Source: Raffaelea ambrosiae
Taxonomy: Eukaryota > Ascomycota > Sordariomycetes > Ophiostomatales > Ophiostomataceae
Reading direction: 5' to 3'
DNA length: 64,000 nt
NCBI GenBank assembly: GCA_002778195.1
Contig: PCDI01000002.1
Coordinates: 1,210,156-1,274,155, forward strand
In this document: piece after piece, positions 33,095 to 43,988 of the stretch
How positions within the stretch are numbered: the first letter of the stretch is position 1
Layout: each line of letters begins with the position of its first letter
Position numbers and translations under genes: made by a program
Notes under the pieces: model-generated
What the model was told of the DNA's origin: nothing
Database searches by the model: none
What the model saw: only the letters and a program-made list of their open reading frames with translations

Positions 33095-34914
33095 ACGACG
33101 AAACGTCGGCTCGATGAGCCTGCGGATGAGGGCCCGCCCGCCAGTCCCGTGGCTTCCAGGTGGCTCCCAGATGGCCCCCAGATGGCTCGCTCCCAGACAG
33201 ACAGCGGTGAGGCCCATTTGTGGACTTGTGGGCTTGTGGGCTTGTGATCCACTCCACACGTCTGCAAGTAACTAACTACCCCCCCTCAAGACCGCAAAAG
33301 TTACGTATCTTACCAGGCAACCAATGGGTGCCTTCAATCGTTTCCTGTCCATACTTCAGCCCTTAGCTCGATGCCGGATCCATTCCTTTTGGGGGAGCTT
33401 AGGCGACAGGGCGCGGGAGCCGTTGGTTGGTAACTGCGAGTGTGATCCCGGCAGAGCGAGAGCCACAGCCATGGGAAGTAGGTGTCTGTGTGCCTGCATT
33501 CATACAAATCAACTAGTTGCCTGCCAATCCGACACCATTCACAACTCATTCGGCTTTCAGCTTTCGAACCGCCCAGGCCCCTCCACAAAGTAAGTAAGTA
33601 CTCGTTCCAACTGTCGGCGCCAGTGTTCCATTGGCGAGAGCTAGTGGCGGGCAATCTTTTCCTCCGACAGACTAGAGGTTGTCTTCGTTGTATCTACTCG
33701 TCAGATACTCTTGTAGTGCGTCCCAGAGGGGTTGCCCTCCCTGCCTCACCCGGTCTGGATCGGCACACGACTGCTTTATCGGGCACTGGTGCCCGGGCCC
33801 ATTGAAATCTCAAGTACGAGTAATAAGCAGACCGACTATTGCTCGCCTCGTCTGTCTGTGCCTATTCGCCTTGTTTCTGTTGCGCCAGCCCGGCGGTGGT
33901 GATCTTGTGATCCTGTGATATTGTGGCCTTGTGATCTATTTCGATCTCCTCTTCCAGCCAGCCTCGCCACCAGCCTCAACTAAGAGAAGACGCATAGCAT
34001 TGCGGTACCGCCAAAACAACAACAATCCCATGCAGCCACTGTCTGTCCTCTGCATGCGTTCTTCCAGACTGCGACATGCCGCAGCCAGGAGTGACACCCT
34101 AAACCCTGCAAGTCCTCTCTTAGCAGGCGGTCGTTGCACGCCATGCGCGGCGCTAGCCAGTAGTCGTATGCGGCAACATACGCATAGCGCAGTCGCAGTG
34201 GACAGGCGTGCACCCCTAGCCGCCGCCCCGCGACGTGCTGCCCTACTTGCCCCAATTCTCCGGCGCGGCGCAGGATTCCGGGAAGGAGCGACACAAACTC
34301 TCCTCCACGTACCTTCCTCTGGGGAGAAACATCCCACGGTGGAACGGGCCTGAAAGCCTGTTCTCCTTTTGAGCCTCGTTTTTTGGTGGTCTCTTTTTTC
34401 TTTTTGCTCGTTTCCTTTTGCCTGTCTCCGTCTCTCCGCCTCTCCCGGCCTTTTCTCTTTTTCTCCTTTTCTCTCTTTCTCTCTGTCTCTCTCTCCTTCT
34501 CTCTCTCTCTCCACCCCACGCTCCTTTGGCATACTCTCACTCCACTACCTGGTTTTAGACCTGGTCAACAACGCAATCTGGTGGCCTGGGCCTCCCCCTT
34601 CCCCTCTGCCCTCGTCGCCGTTCCTTTCCCCCCACCACCCTTTCCCCTTAATAATCGACAGATGCGTCTTGCAGGCAAGCATGGTCGATTGCGCGTGCTC
34701 ACCTGGACATCGTTTCTTGGCTGGGTCGAATAGGCTGCGATTCTCGAGCGTGGACGACAACCTGGACGGTTGCGCAACCCCAGGCAGAACCCCAAGGAGA
34801 CACAACGTTGACCGGGCAGACAGCTCGAACCAACGCGGCTCGGGAGATCGAAAGATCGCATAGCTCGACCCGGAGTTACACGCTACGCGCGAGCCAGCGA
34901 CCCGAACCGGCTGG

Positions 34915-34943
34915 CCCAGCGCCAGCGCCAGCGCCAGCGCCAG
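34915..34943. repeat. GCGCCA hexanucleotide repeat
   Basis: About five copies of a 6-bp unit (CAGCGC) lie in the putative leader of the downstream regulator gene. Confidence 0.8.
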
Positions 34944-35105
34944 GACCGGCAACAGCGGCAAGACTTGGAGAACGCCAGCCAGCACCAACCAAGCGCCAAC
35001 CAAACACCTACCAGTTCCGGGGCACCTGGGCGAGAGCAGCGACAATCCTGAGCGGCGGCGACAATAGACAGCTGTCTTGGCCTTATCGCACATTTGGGGG
35101 GCGCT

Positions 35106-38102
35106 ATGGACACCCGCGATGGCGATTCCAAGTCTGGTGCTGCACCGCTCGTCTCGGCTGCCACTGCTGCCAGGGGCAAGCTGCGCGTGGCCCCGGCACA
35201 AGGCACGGCTGCTGCTGTCAAGGCCAAGGTCAATGCCTCGCCAGTCATGCCCACAATGCCGGGTCAGCCGCAGGCCCTGAAGAGACGGCGCGGCGTCGGC
35301 GTGGTGACGCCCAATGCGTGCAACGAGTGCCGCAAGAAGCGCGTCAAGGTAAGCAAAAATGACCTCTTTTCTCTAGTCTTTTGCTGGCATGGCTTGTTCC
35401 GGGACACCGGCTTTGATTCTTTTTGATTCTTTGCAGTTTCCGGCTCCTGAGCCCTGCATACTGACGCTCTCGTCTAGTGCGACGGCCAGACGCCCTGCAA
35501 CCGCTGCAAGATGCAGCGCGATGTCGAGTGCATCTATGAGCTGCCGGTTCGCCAGTCCAAGGAAGACTTGCGCGCCGAGATCGAGCAGTTGCGGCGGCGC
35601 CAGCGCTCTAGCGACACTGTCCTGACTGCCCTCGGCCGCTCCGAGCTTGGGGGCGAGGTCGTGCGCCGCCTGCACAGCGGCGAGTCCGTCGACAGCATCT
35701 ACGAGTGGCTCGAGGCCATGCCCGCCCCAGACAGGCAGCCACCACCACCGCCGTCTGGCTTTGGTCAGCATCAGTTTCAGCTTCCATTTGCCGGATGCGG
35801 CGGCCCTTCGCGGCCCTCGTTTTCTCCCGGGGGGGTGCCGTTGCCTAGTCCCGGACTACCTGGGCCAGGGGGGCAGCTGTCGAGTGGAAGTGGTGGACCA
35901 TGGAAAGTCCGCCTTGATCAGCAACATCAACCAGTCTCAGGACAGCAGCAGCAGCAACAGCAGCAGCAACAGCAGCAACAACAACAGCAACAACAGCAAC
36001 AACAGCAACAGCAGCAACAACAGCTCGATAGCCCTCGAGCAGGGTACTCCAACACCACGACTAGTCAGTCCACCTCAACACGCAGCAACTCGCGGCAAGA
36101 ATGGACGCCCGGCGCGCATTCTTCGCAGACCCGTGTCGGCCTGTGGGTTCAGAGCACGAGCCCACAAGACCAGCCAGGCTTAGTTGAGCCTCTCCGAAAC
36201 CGCAGCCTGCTCGACCAGATCCTGGCCCCTGCCGTCCCAGGCTCTGGCTCTACAGCCGTCTGGACCTCTGTCACGACGGACGCCGGCCTCGTCCACCACC
36301 TCCTAGCTCTCTACTTCTGCTGGGAATATCCCACCTTTGCCTCCCTCAGCAAAGAGCACTTCCTGCGCGACTTCCAGGACAGCCGACCGCGCTACTGTTC
36401 GTCCATTCTTGTCAACGCCCTTCTCGCCTTAGGTTGCCGCTTCTCCTCCAAATCCAACACACGCAGCCTGCCTGACGACCCGTTTTCCTCTGGAGATCAC
36501 TTTTTCGACGAGTGCCAGCGCCTGCTCGACCTCGAGCCCGACCAGCACAGCCTCACCACTATTCAGGCTCTGGGCATCATGTCCATACGCGAAGCCAGCT
36601 GCGGCCGCGATTCCGAAAGTTGGTACTATGCTGGACAGAGCATACGGCTGGCTTTGGAAATGAACCTGCACCAGGTCCGCGATGGTGACCGCGACGAAGA
36701 CCAGATTGCGGTCGAGTCCGCCACCTTCTGGGGAGCCTTTGCTCTAGACCAGTAAGCCGGCACACCCTTATAACTTTAAAGTCTGCCGGGGATCTAACGT
36801 GCTTGTTTTGTTTTCACTCTCGCCTAGTTGCTGGTCTCTTGCCACTGGGTCGCTTCCACAGTGCTCTTGGCTTCTCGTACTCCCCCCCAAACCGTCCATC
36901 ATCGACGACATTGAATCGTCTCTATGGGTGCCTTACACAGACGATGGTAAAATGATCTTATTTCTAATTTTTTTTTTGGCAACCCTTCGTTATATTCGGT
37001 TTTGAGCCTAATATGCTTTCTCCCAGGCAAGCCACTTCAACGATCCTGCGAGCAGCCGTCTAATGTCCGCTCTGTTTACAACTGCTTCTGCGAACTGAGC
37101 GAGATTGTCCACCAATCTCTCTACATTATGCACTGCCCAGGGCGTCCACTTCAAAGCCGTGATCTCCTTCGCATATACACACAATACCTCAACTGGTACG
37201 ATTCAATACCCGAGGTTCTCCGTCTTGGACACAACTTTACTCCTGCTGTTCTATTTGCACAGTAAGTTGTCCCCGTCCTTAACCCGGAGAAACTTTCTTT
37301 TCGTTTGCTGTTTCCTGAAAGTTGTCGAAATTGACAGCTTGTCAGCATGTATTATCACTACGCGATCATGCTACTGTTTCGGCCCCTGATCAAACTACGC
37401 ATTATCGGGTCCAGTATTCAGCCTAGGGAGGTATGCCTGCAGGCTGCTGATGCCATCCAGGGTCTGTTGCGGTCGTATGCGCAACTGTATACTTTGCAAA
37501 GAACACCATCCTTTGTGCCATATTTTGTGCTGGCAGCATCCATCATGCACCTCGCTATTGGAGCCAATCCAGGAGACCATGGCCCTCCACGGGAAAAGGA
37601 CCAATTCTCGACGGCTGGTGGACAACCACCAAAGGCTTCTACTCGCGACCGCAAGATGGACACGAGCGTGGTAGAGGCCGTCAACCGCAGCATCAGTGAT
37701 CTCGTCGAGATGGTGCCGTGCCATCGATTTGCGGTCCAGGCCCTGAACATTCTTCGCTACCTGACTAGGAAGTGGAACACGGACGTTCCTGTTTCGCCGG
37801 CAGCTGCCCAGGAGCCGACTCTCCACTTCAACGCAGTCGATTCTGGGGCCGCAGTGCGGCCCCAGACGGCCGGCCTCAATTTTTTCGCGGCTGACATGCG
37901 AGAGAGCGATTTCGATTGCGGTTGGGGTGTCTCGAAGCGGGTTGTCGTAAAGGAAGAAACATTACTCGCCTCGGTGCCAGCTTCGGCGCCGTCGCTGCCG
38001 GTCTCTGGTGGAGAAAATCCGCTTTTCTGGACCTTTCCCATGCAAGGCCGGCCAATATTTCAGTCCGCAAACCTGGAGGCGGCTGGGTTTGAGTTTTTAT
38101 GA
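35106..38102 (+). CDS. Zn2Cys6 transcription factor, NIT4/NirA-like architecture, with polyglutamine
   Basis: Five exons (35106-35348, 35478-36751, 36828-36946, 37027-37261, 37346-38102) give 875 residues. The zinc cluster CNECRKKRVKCDGQTPCNRC...C has the spacing CX2CX6CX5CX2CX7C (Cys 72-99) and is split by intron 1. A coiled linker follows (KEDLRAEIEQLRRRQRSS). Next is a run of 27 Gln at 35943-36023, then a fungal-specific regulatory domain. That domain has LVHHLLALYFCWEYPTFASL, SWYYAGQSIRLALEMNLHQV, SLATGSLPQCSW and LPPKPSIIDDIESSLWVPYT. The order resembles NIT4/NirA-type regulators, but equivalence to the nitrate regulator is not shown. It acts in the nucleus as a DNA-binding activator or repressor. 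The MFS gene immediately downstream in the same direction is a plausible target. The start is the first ATG in the open frame. Confidence 0.88.
35943..36023 (+). repeat. CAG/CAA repeat encoding 27 glutamines
   Basis: Mixed CAG and CAA codons in frame within the Zn2Cys6 factor. The interruptions by CAA suggest selection for the glutamine tract rather than a fresh pure-CAG expansion. Confidence 0.95.
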
Positions 38103-38680
38103 AACAGAACTCTAAGACAGGAGGTACCCCGGGAAAAGAAAAGGCACCGCATTAGGGACATTGTCTTCTCTGGGTACATAAAGCGGCCTACGCGGCAGGG
38201 AAACGTGTTTTGCAGCTATGACGCCCACAAAGTGCAGCCCAAAAATAGCGAATGAGACAACACACAAAGCTAGCTACCTCGCAAGCGTGACCAAATCAAG
38301 ACCCAGTTCCTCCGAGTCCATGCGAACTCATTTGTGAGATTAATCTATGAGCCAGAAAACAGGGGGGGGAGGGGCGGGTATTATGTTCTTTTTCGACATT
38401 CCCCTCGTTATTTGCTGGCACACGGCAAGTGATGTGTTGCCCAATGGGGCTGTCTAGGACCGAGATGCAAGAACAGCCGGGATACCTCCGATCGTTGGAT
38501 ACCTTGTGTATTTGGGTCAATTGCTGTTTTTGGCATTGTGCTTCTCAAAGAGGGGTGCTGGTTCTACAAAACGTTGGACATCCCAGTTTGAGGCTGTTTG
38601 AGGCTGGCCTGGTGTTCTTGCCAGCAACAGCGTGTTCAGGTGAGTTGTCCTGAAAGACAAATCGCGCAACTGATACAGTT
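38103..38680. other. Intergenic region between regulator and MFS transporter
   Basis: 578 bases between two same-strand genes. It serves as terminator of the regulator and promoter of the transporter. A GTTTGAGGCT direct repeat lies at about 38586-38605. No gene is seen. Confidence 0.6.
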
Positions 38681-40643
38681 ATGGCAGCAGTGTCGGGCTC
38701 AGAGGCTGCAGGCAGTGCCACGTCAAGGCATCTGATTCACAGGTTAGTCTTTGAAACACCAGAAACCTTTGAGAGCGAAGAGCCAACCTGTTCTGACCGT
38801 CGACGACTGCATTCCAGCCATGCACACGAGGAAGACATTCCCGGCACGGTCAACTTGACAGCACAAGGTGGGCACGCAATCCAACCGCAAAGCCTGCTCA
38901 TGCTGACAGAGAGAAAGATGGCGATGATACAGGCTATGGCCAGGCCCTGTTTCCGGTACCGGCCCAAGACCCAAATGACCCGCTCCAATGGCCGAAGAAG
39001 AAGAAAATCGCCATCCTCGTGATCGTCTCCGCGTACTCATTTCTTGGAAGTGCCGCCCTCACTGGGATATCCGTGTACATTAACCTGCTCTCGGAAGAAT
39101 TTGGAGTCTCGCCGACAGAAGCCTCGAACTTGGTCAACTACCCAAACCTCTGCTTTGGATTCAGTAAGAACATAACTGCTCGAAGCTCTCCTGCATATAT
39201 TTCGTATCTCGCGCTGACCGTCGCAAAGGCTCGATACTTCTGGTTCCCCTGTATCTCAAGATTGGCCGGCGACCAGTCATGCTCGGCACCATGATCTGCG
39301 TATGCGTCTTCCGGCCCGTCCCAGCTCATGTTCATTACGCTAACATACCAGTTCCTTGTCGGCCTTCTTGCTTCAAGCCAGGCCAAAACATTTGGTGGCC
39401 TCATGGCGGCCCGTTGCGTGCATGCCTTTGGTTCCGGCGTCTGCGAGGCCTTGCCCGTGCAGCTTGTCAATGACATCTTCTTCATTCATGAGCGCGGAAA
39501 GCGTATCGGATACTACACCGGTACGGAGATCCGAGCACCCAACTCTACCAACCCCGCATGCCGTACTGACGACAACTAGTCTGCCTTTGCGTGGCTTCTG
39601 TGACCCCCGTCGCTGCTGGCTACATGCTGACGGGTGGCCATTCGTGGCGACTCTTCTTCTATGTCTGCTTCGCATTCGCTGCCGGGCTCTTTTTACTTGC
39701 ATTCTTCTTCGTGGAAGAGTCGTCCTATGACCGACAAGCCGCTTTTGCAAAAGAGGCTGGTGCACCATCTTCACCGCGGCTCAACAATGGAGAGGCTGCC
39801 GTTAAAGAAGCCGACACGCAAACCCTCTCCTTGGCCAACGAAGAGAGCTCCTTCGCCATCGCTCCGCGCAAGACGTTTCTGCAGACGTTGTCTGTGACTG
39901 GCCGGTATGACAAGGACGTGTCGTTCATTGGCACCATCCTGCGCTCTTCCACCTACCTGCTGGTGCCGCAGGCTCTCTGGGTCATCACTACGTACGGCTG
40001 CATTATCGGCCTGGGTGCGTTTGCCATTGGCTTCACGTTTCCCATAAAGATCATGGCCCCGCCGTACAACTGGAGCGTAACCAACTCGGGGCTGCAGACG
40101 CTGGCCCCGACTGTCGGTTTCCTGCTGGCCGTCCCCTTTGCGTCGTCGTCGGACCGACGGGCCGCCTACCTGACCAAGCGCAACGGTGGTGTCCGCGAGG
40201 CCGAGATGCGTCTGGGCGTGCTGCTGATCCCCATGCTGGTGAGCCCAGCGGGACTGTGCATCTACGGCATGGCTGCCGAGCACAACTTGGCCTGGCCGGT
40301 CTACCTGGTGGGCTCAGGCCTGATGTCGTGGGCCAGCTACTTTTTCTACTCGTTCACGATTGCCTATGCGGTCGACTCGAACTTTGCCAACGCGTCGGAA
40401 ATGCTCATTGCCATCAATGTGGGCAAGCAGGCCGTCAGCTTTGGCTTTGGCAACGCGGTTCTGACATGGGTGCAGACCAGGGGCTACGCGGTTGTGGTGG
40501 CGGGCATCTTCACCGGTGTCCTGGCGGCCAACAACCTTGTGGTCATCATTTTTCTCATATGGGGCAAGAAGATCCGCAGGGCCATGGCACGGTCCTGGCT
40601 CGGAAGACTGCACAAGCAAACCATATCGGATGACGTCGCTTAA
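38681..40643 (+). CDS. MFS transporter (drug:H+ antiporter type)
   Basis: Five exons (38681-38742, 38910-39163, 39229-39299, 39352-39520, 39580-40643) give 539 residues. The cytosolic N-terminus contains PAQDPNDPLQWPKKKKIAIL just before the first helix, a hallmark of fungal DHA1-type carriers. The loop-2/3 region has VPLYLKIGRRPVMLGTMI, matching the MFS motif GxxxDRxGRR region. MAARCVHAFGSGVCEALPVQ and the basic loop HERGKRIGYYT follow. Twelve helices can be traced to the end, with LWVITTYGCIIGLGAFAIGF beginning the second half. The large central loop (PRLNNGEAAVKEADTQ) is cytosolic. Substrate is unknown. Exon 1 is the least certain, but its phase and the CTGACAG acceptor fit. Adjacency to the Zn2Cys6 gene suggests local regulation. 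Confidence 0.87.
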
Positions 40644-42104
40644 TTGGGATTCTGGGGCATAACCAGACACAGGCGAAAGACCGAAAGCGTTGGCAAGAAA
40701 AGTATAAAAAAAAACCACAATAAACAAGAGACTATGACGGTTGCATTGGACTTTTTCTTAACAGGGTTGTTTTAATATCGGTGCGCTGGCATGCGGCCTA
40801 GGAATCTGCTGTTTGTCGTGGACATGCGTCGTGGACAGGGGCTGGCGATCATACACAACGTTTGTCGAGGATCCCCTGCCTTACCAACTGAGAGTTTGAG
40901 AGCAAACGTCGGGCAGATCGTTCCGCGGGGCCAAGATCACGCAAATGCGGAGAAGACGAAAGCGAGGGCACGGAAGAATGGTGGATGGAGAGGGCCAGGA
41001 ACACAAAAACAGATGGAGCATTTCTATAGTCGATGGAGACGGCGTGTTCTTGGGGGGTCACTTATCAATCCGTTTTCTCTTTTCTTTTGATGCTCGAATT
41101 TTGAAACTAAATAACAGAAACCATCTTCTGTCTACCGTTTACTTTTGCTTCTTCTATTTCATCTGCATGCCGACCAACACATGCCAGTACTACTACCCAA
41201 CGGGTGCCCCAGCTCCCTCCAACCAACAAAGTCTGGGCCCTATGGGGATACTGACCACATGGTGTCTACCATGTTTTGTCCTGAGATTCGAAAATTTTCA
41301 ATTTTAACTCGTCGAAGGAAATAGGCTGCACAACCCAACACCTAGGAACTAATTTGCTATGCTTTCTTGATCAGCCACCAGTGCTTCACAAATGCGGCAC
41401 GAACAACGTCTTCTTTTTCCTGTCCGTGTTTCATGGGAAGTGTTCGAAGACGGCTTGCTGACTTGCCTAACGAAGATGTCAAGGCACACGGCAAGGATGC
41501 GGACGTGGTTGGGGAAACCTGTCTGGGGAAACCTGCCGGGGAAACCTGCTGGGAAACCCGTCTGGGAAGCCTAGGCCTGCCTGGGGAAGGCCTTTCCAAG
41601 AAAAGCCCTGCCATGGTCCAGTCCAACACTGGGGTATTATGAGTATCAGTTACAACGAGAACACGAACGCATTGAATTGGCCTTGCACACCGAGAAAAGG
41701 TCTGTTGGACGGGAACGCTTTTTGCTGACCACCCTCTTTTTTGAAAATTTGTCTTGTCGTGTTGCCTTGCCGTGCGGCTTGGTCCAATGCACCTCGGCTG
41801 GCTATTCTTGTGTTTGTGCCGCCGATCAGACCTCCAGACAACTCTAAGTAAAAATATGCGGCTACACGCTTCGGTACCAGCCGGGCATCCTGCGTAATTG
41901 GATTCATACGAGTACATTCCTTCTAGCCCAGAACGAAGCCTGAACACATTACGTTTAAAGACAATGGGTTTGGAATAGCTGGCTGTTCGACACCACTTGG
42001 ACGCGCCAAAGGAGCCAACTACGCAGCTGCAATACCGGCGAGCCCCCTCGAATCCTGGAGATTTTCTTTGGCCTTTCTTTGGCCTTTCCCTTTCAAGTAC
42101 CACC
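40644..42104. other. 1.5 kb gene-free region with a G-rich degenerate repeat
   Basis: Contains a degenerate array of GGGGAAACCTG-like units at 41508-41590 and the promoter of the rhodopsin-like gene, with CTTTGGCCTTTC repeats at about 42066-42088. No supported gene. Confidence 0.6.
41508..41590. repeat. Degenerate 11-14 bp repeat (GGGGAAACCTG-like)
   Basis: Five or six imperfect units of TGGGGAAACCTG lie head to tail, with G-runs on the plus strand. Confidence 0.75.
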
Positions 42105-43662
42105 ATGCCGTCGATTGTCAACTCGGACGCCGCGAGCGACGCCTCGGCGGCTGTCAGCCCGGCACCAACGTCGAGTCCTGGCTATGGCGGGTTTGTGAAC
42201 GGCACAACGACGATACCGCCAGCCTCCACGTTTGGAGACCCCTCCAAACTGCCTCATGACGGCAACCAGGCCAACATCATCGCCTGTGCCATTCTCACGT
42301 CTCTCGTTGCCGCGGCGTTTGTCGCTGCCCGGTTCTACACCAGCATTGTGCTGAACAAGAGGCATCTCAGCAGCAGCGAATGGATGCTCCTGGTCGCTCT
42401 GGTGAGAAACGCCGGGTGAGTTGAAGGGCTCGCTGGACTTTTCTGTTGACAAGACTGTAGCTCTTCTCGCTGGCCATGATGATACCAGAGATCATGGGTA
42501 AGCTCGCTCTCCATCACATCCACGTCTTCCCAACTGACACCAGACAGAGGTCACCTTTGGCATGGGCGCCCACCTCTACGACATCGACCCCAAAGTCTAC
42601 AACTCCATCGGCATAGCCGAGGCTGAATGGATTTCGATCTTGTTCTACTCGCTCTCCCTCACGTTCAGCAAGCTGTCCATCCTGCTTCTGTACATCCAAA
42701 TCTTCTACCACACTTGGATCCGGCCGGTCAGTCTGGCCCTCCTGGCTGTCGTCTGCCTGGCACAGATCTGGGTGCTGTACGTGATTTTCAGTGCCTGCAC
42801 GCCGCTGCAGGCATTCTGGGACACAGCTCTGATGGCAGCAGGCGCCACCTGCCATCCCCAGACCTACTGGCTGTCGAACCAGTACCTGCTCATCGCTACC
42901 GACTTTCTTATTTTCCTCCTCCCCATTCCGGTCGTGTGGACGCTCAATGTTCGGTTCCGTCAAAAGTGTCTTCTCCTGTCTCTGTTTGCTCTCGGGTTCT
43001 TGTAAGTCATGACTGTCCCGTCTAAATCAACTTGTGGTGCAACATTGCCAATGCTCACTATTTGTTTTTGTTTTGTTTCTCTTCTTCTTCTCTTGTTCAG
43101 CGTCTGCATCATCTCCATTATTCGCATCGTTCTTCTGATGCCGCTTCTCGCCAACTCGGGACTGGACCCTACCTACAACAGCACGCCAGCCTTTTACTGG
43201 ACCTTTGTCGAGACCAACCTGTCCATTGTGATTGCCAGCGCCATCACGCTCAAGCCTTTGATTAGCCGCTTCATGCCCAGACTGCTCTCTACCCACCCCT
43301 ACTACAGAGACACGGACGGCGCCGGCGCAGCGGTCAGCACCGGTGCCGTCCGCTCGCGCAGCGGACACCATGGCCTGCTGCAGGATCCTCTGGCCACCTT
43401 TGGCTCGTTGCCCACGCGCCCCGTGGCCACTTCCGAGACCACTGCAGAAGATCCACCATACAGCAGCGGCACGCAGACACGCCATAAGCTGCACATGCAG
43501 CTGGATTCGAGTTCCACCAACAACATTATCGACAAGACGGCAGTGGTAGAAAGGGACAATAGGGACGACAAGGACGACAAGGAGGCAGCAGTGAATGACC
43601 AGAGAGGCACACGGGTTCAAGAGGCAAGGCGCATGTCGAGTGAGCAAACATTGAGAGGGTAA
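42105..43662 (+). CDS. Seven-helix rhodopsin-like (PF20684-type) fungal integral membrane protein
   Basis: Four exons (42105-42401, 42461-42497, 42548-43001, 43101-43662) give 449 residues. The helices are traced as ANIIACAILTSLVAAAFVAA, SEWMLLVALLFSLAMMIPEI, ILFYSLSLTFSKLSILLLYI, VSLALLAVVCLAQIWVLYVI, YLLIATDFLIFLLPIPVVW, FALGFLVCIISIIRIVLL and FVETNLSIVIASAITLKPL. The loop FSACTPLQAFWD...CHPQTYWLSNQ and the ETNLSIV motif before helix 7 are typical of the SAT4/PTH11-related family. These are candidate surface receptors in filamentous fungi. No CFEM domain precedes it. The C-terminal cytosolic tail is long (about 150 residues), Ser/Thr-rich and acidic, as in signalling receptors. Exon 2 has only 37 nt, but phase is kept. 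The ligand is unknown. Confidence 0.88.
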
Positions 43663-43988
43663 CTAGTTATTTAGCGGGCGGCCTAAGCAGGCGGAAAGAA
43701 GGGTCGTTTTGTCATTTGTGCAGAAGACAGCTTTGAACAATGAATCTGTGCGCGCTTCGCAAAGGCCAAGCCGAAGAGACTTTTCATTTAAAGAATATTC
43801 TTCATAACTACGTAGTTAAACACAGTTGGCCGTGTGCGTCTCGCAAGCGGACGGACTCGGGCACCAATGCGTGGTCATGTGACTTCGCGATTCCATTTAG
43901 GCAGCAGCCCCTCTTTTTCCCCATCTTCACGTCGCTGGCCCATCTTCACCAGCGACATACTTTTCCTGTAAAGCAGGAGCAGCCCGCC
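43663..43988. other. Intergenic region upstream of the coiled-coil gene
   Basis: The downstream frame stays open back to an ATG at 43740, but that extension reads like leader sequence, so the start was placed at 43989. Confidence 0.55.

Larger units (their letters stand above)
32605..35105. other. 2.5 kb gene-free, repeat-bearing region upstream of the Zn2Cys6 factor
   Basis: It holds two minisatellite-like arrays (33024-33094 and about 33220-33248), TTGTGATC-type short repeats near 33899-33935, a CT-rich block at 34380-34530 and a GCGCCA repeat at 34915-34943. Only short or repeat-derived open frames occur. The right part is probably the long leader of the transcription factor gene. Confidence 0.6.

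Noticed and set aside
32918..33247. Repeat-derived frame reading MANRMANRMAKRM
   Set aside because: The frame is produced by the 12-bp minisatellite, whose period is a multiple of three, and the opposite strand is also open. There is no ATG start in the 5' part.
43740..43988. 83-residue N-terminal extension of the coiled-coil protein
   Set aside because: The extension looks like translated leader. The ATG at 43989 starts a protein-like region.
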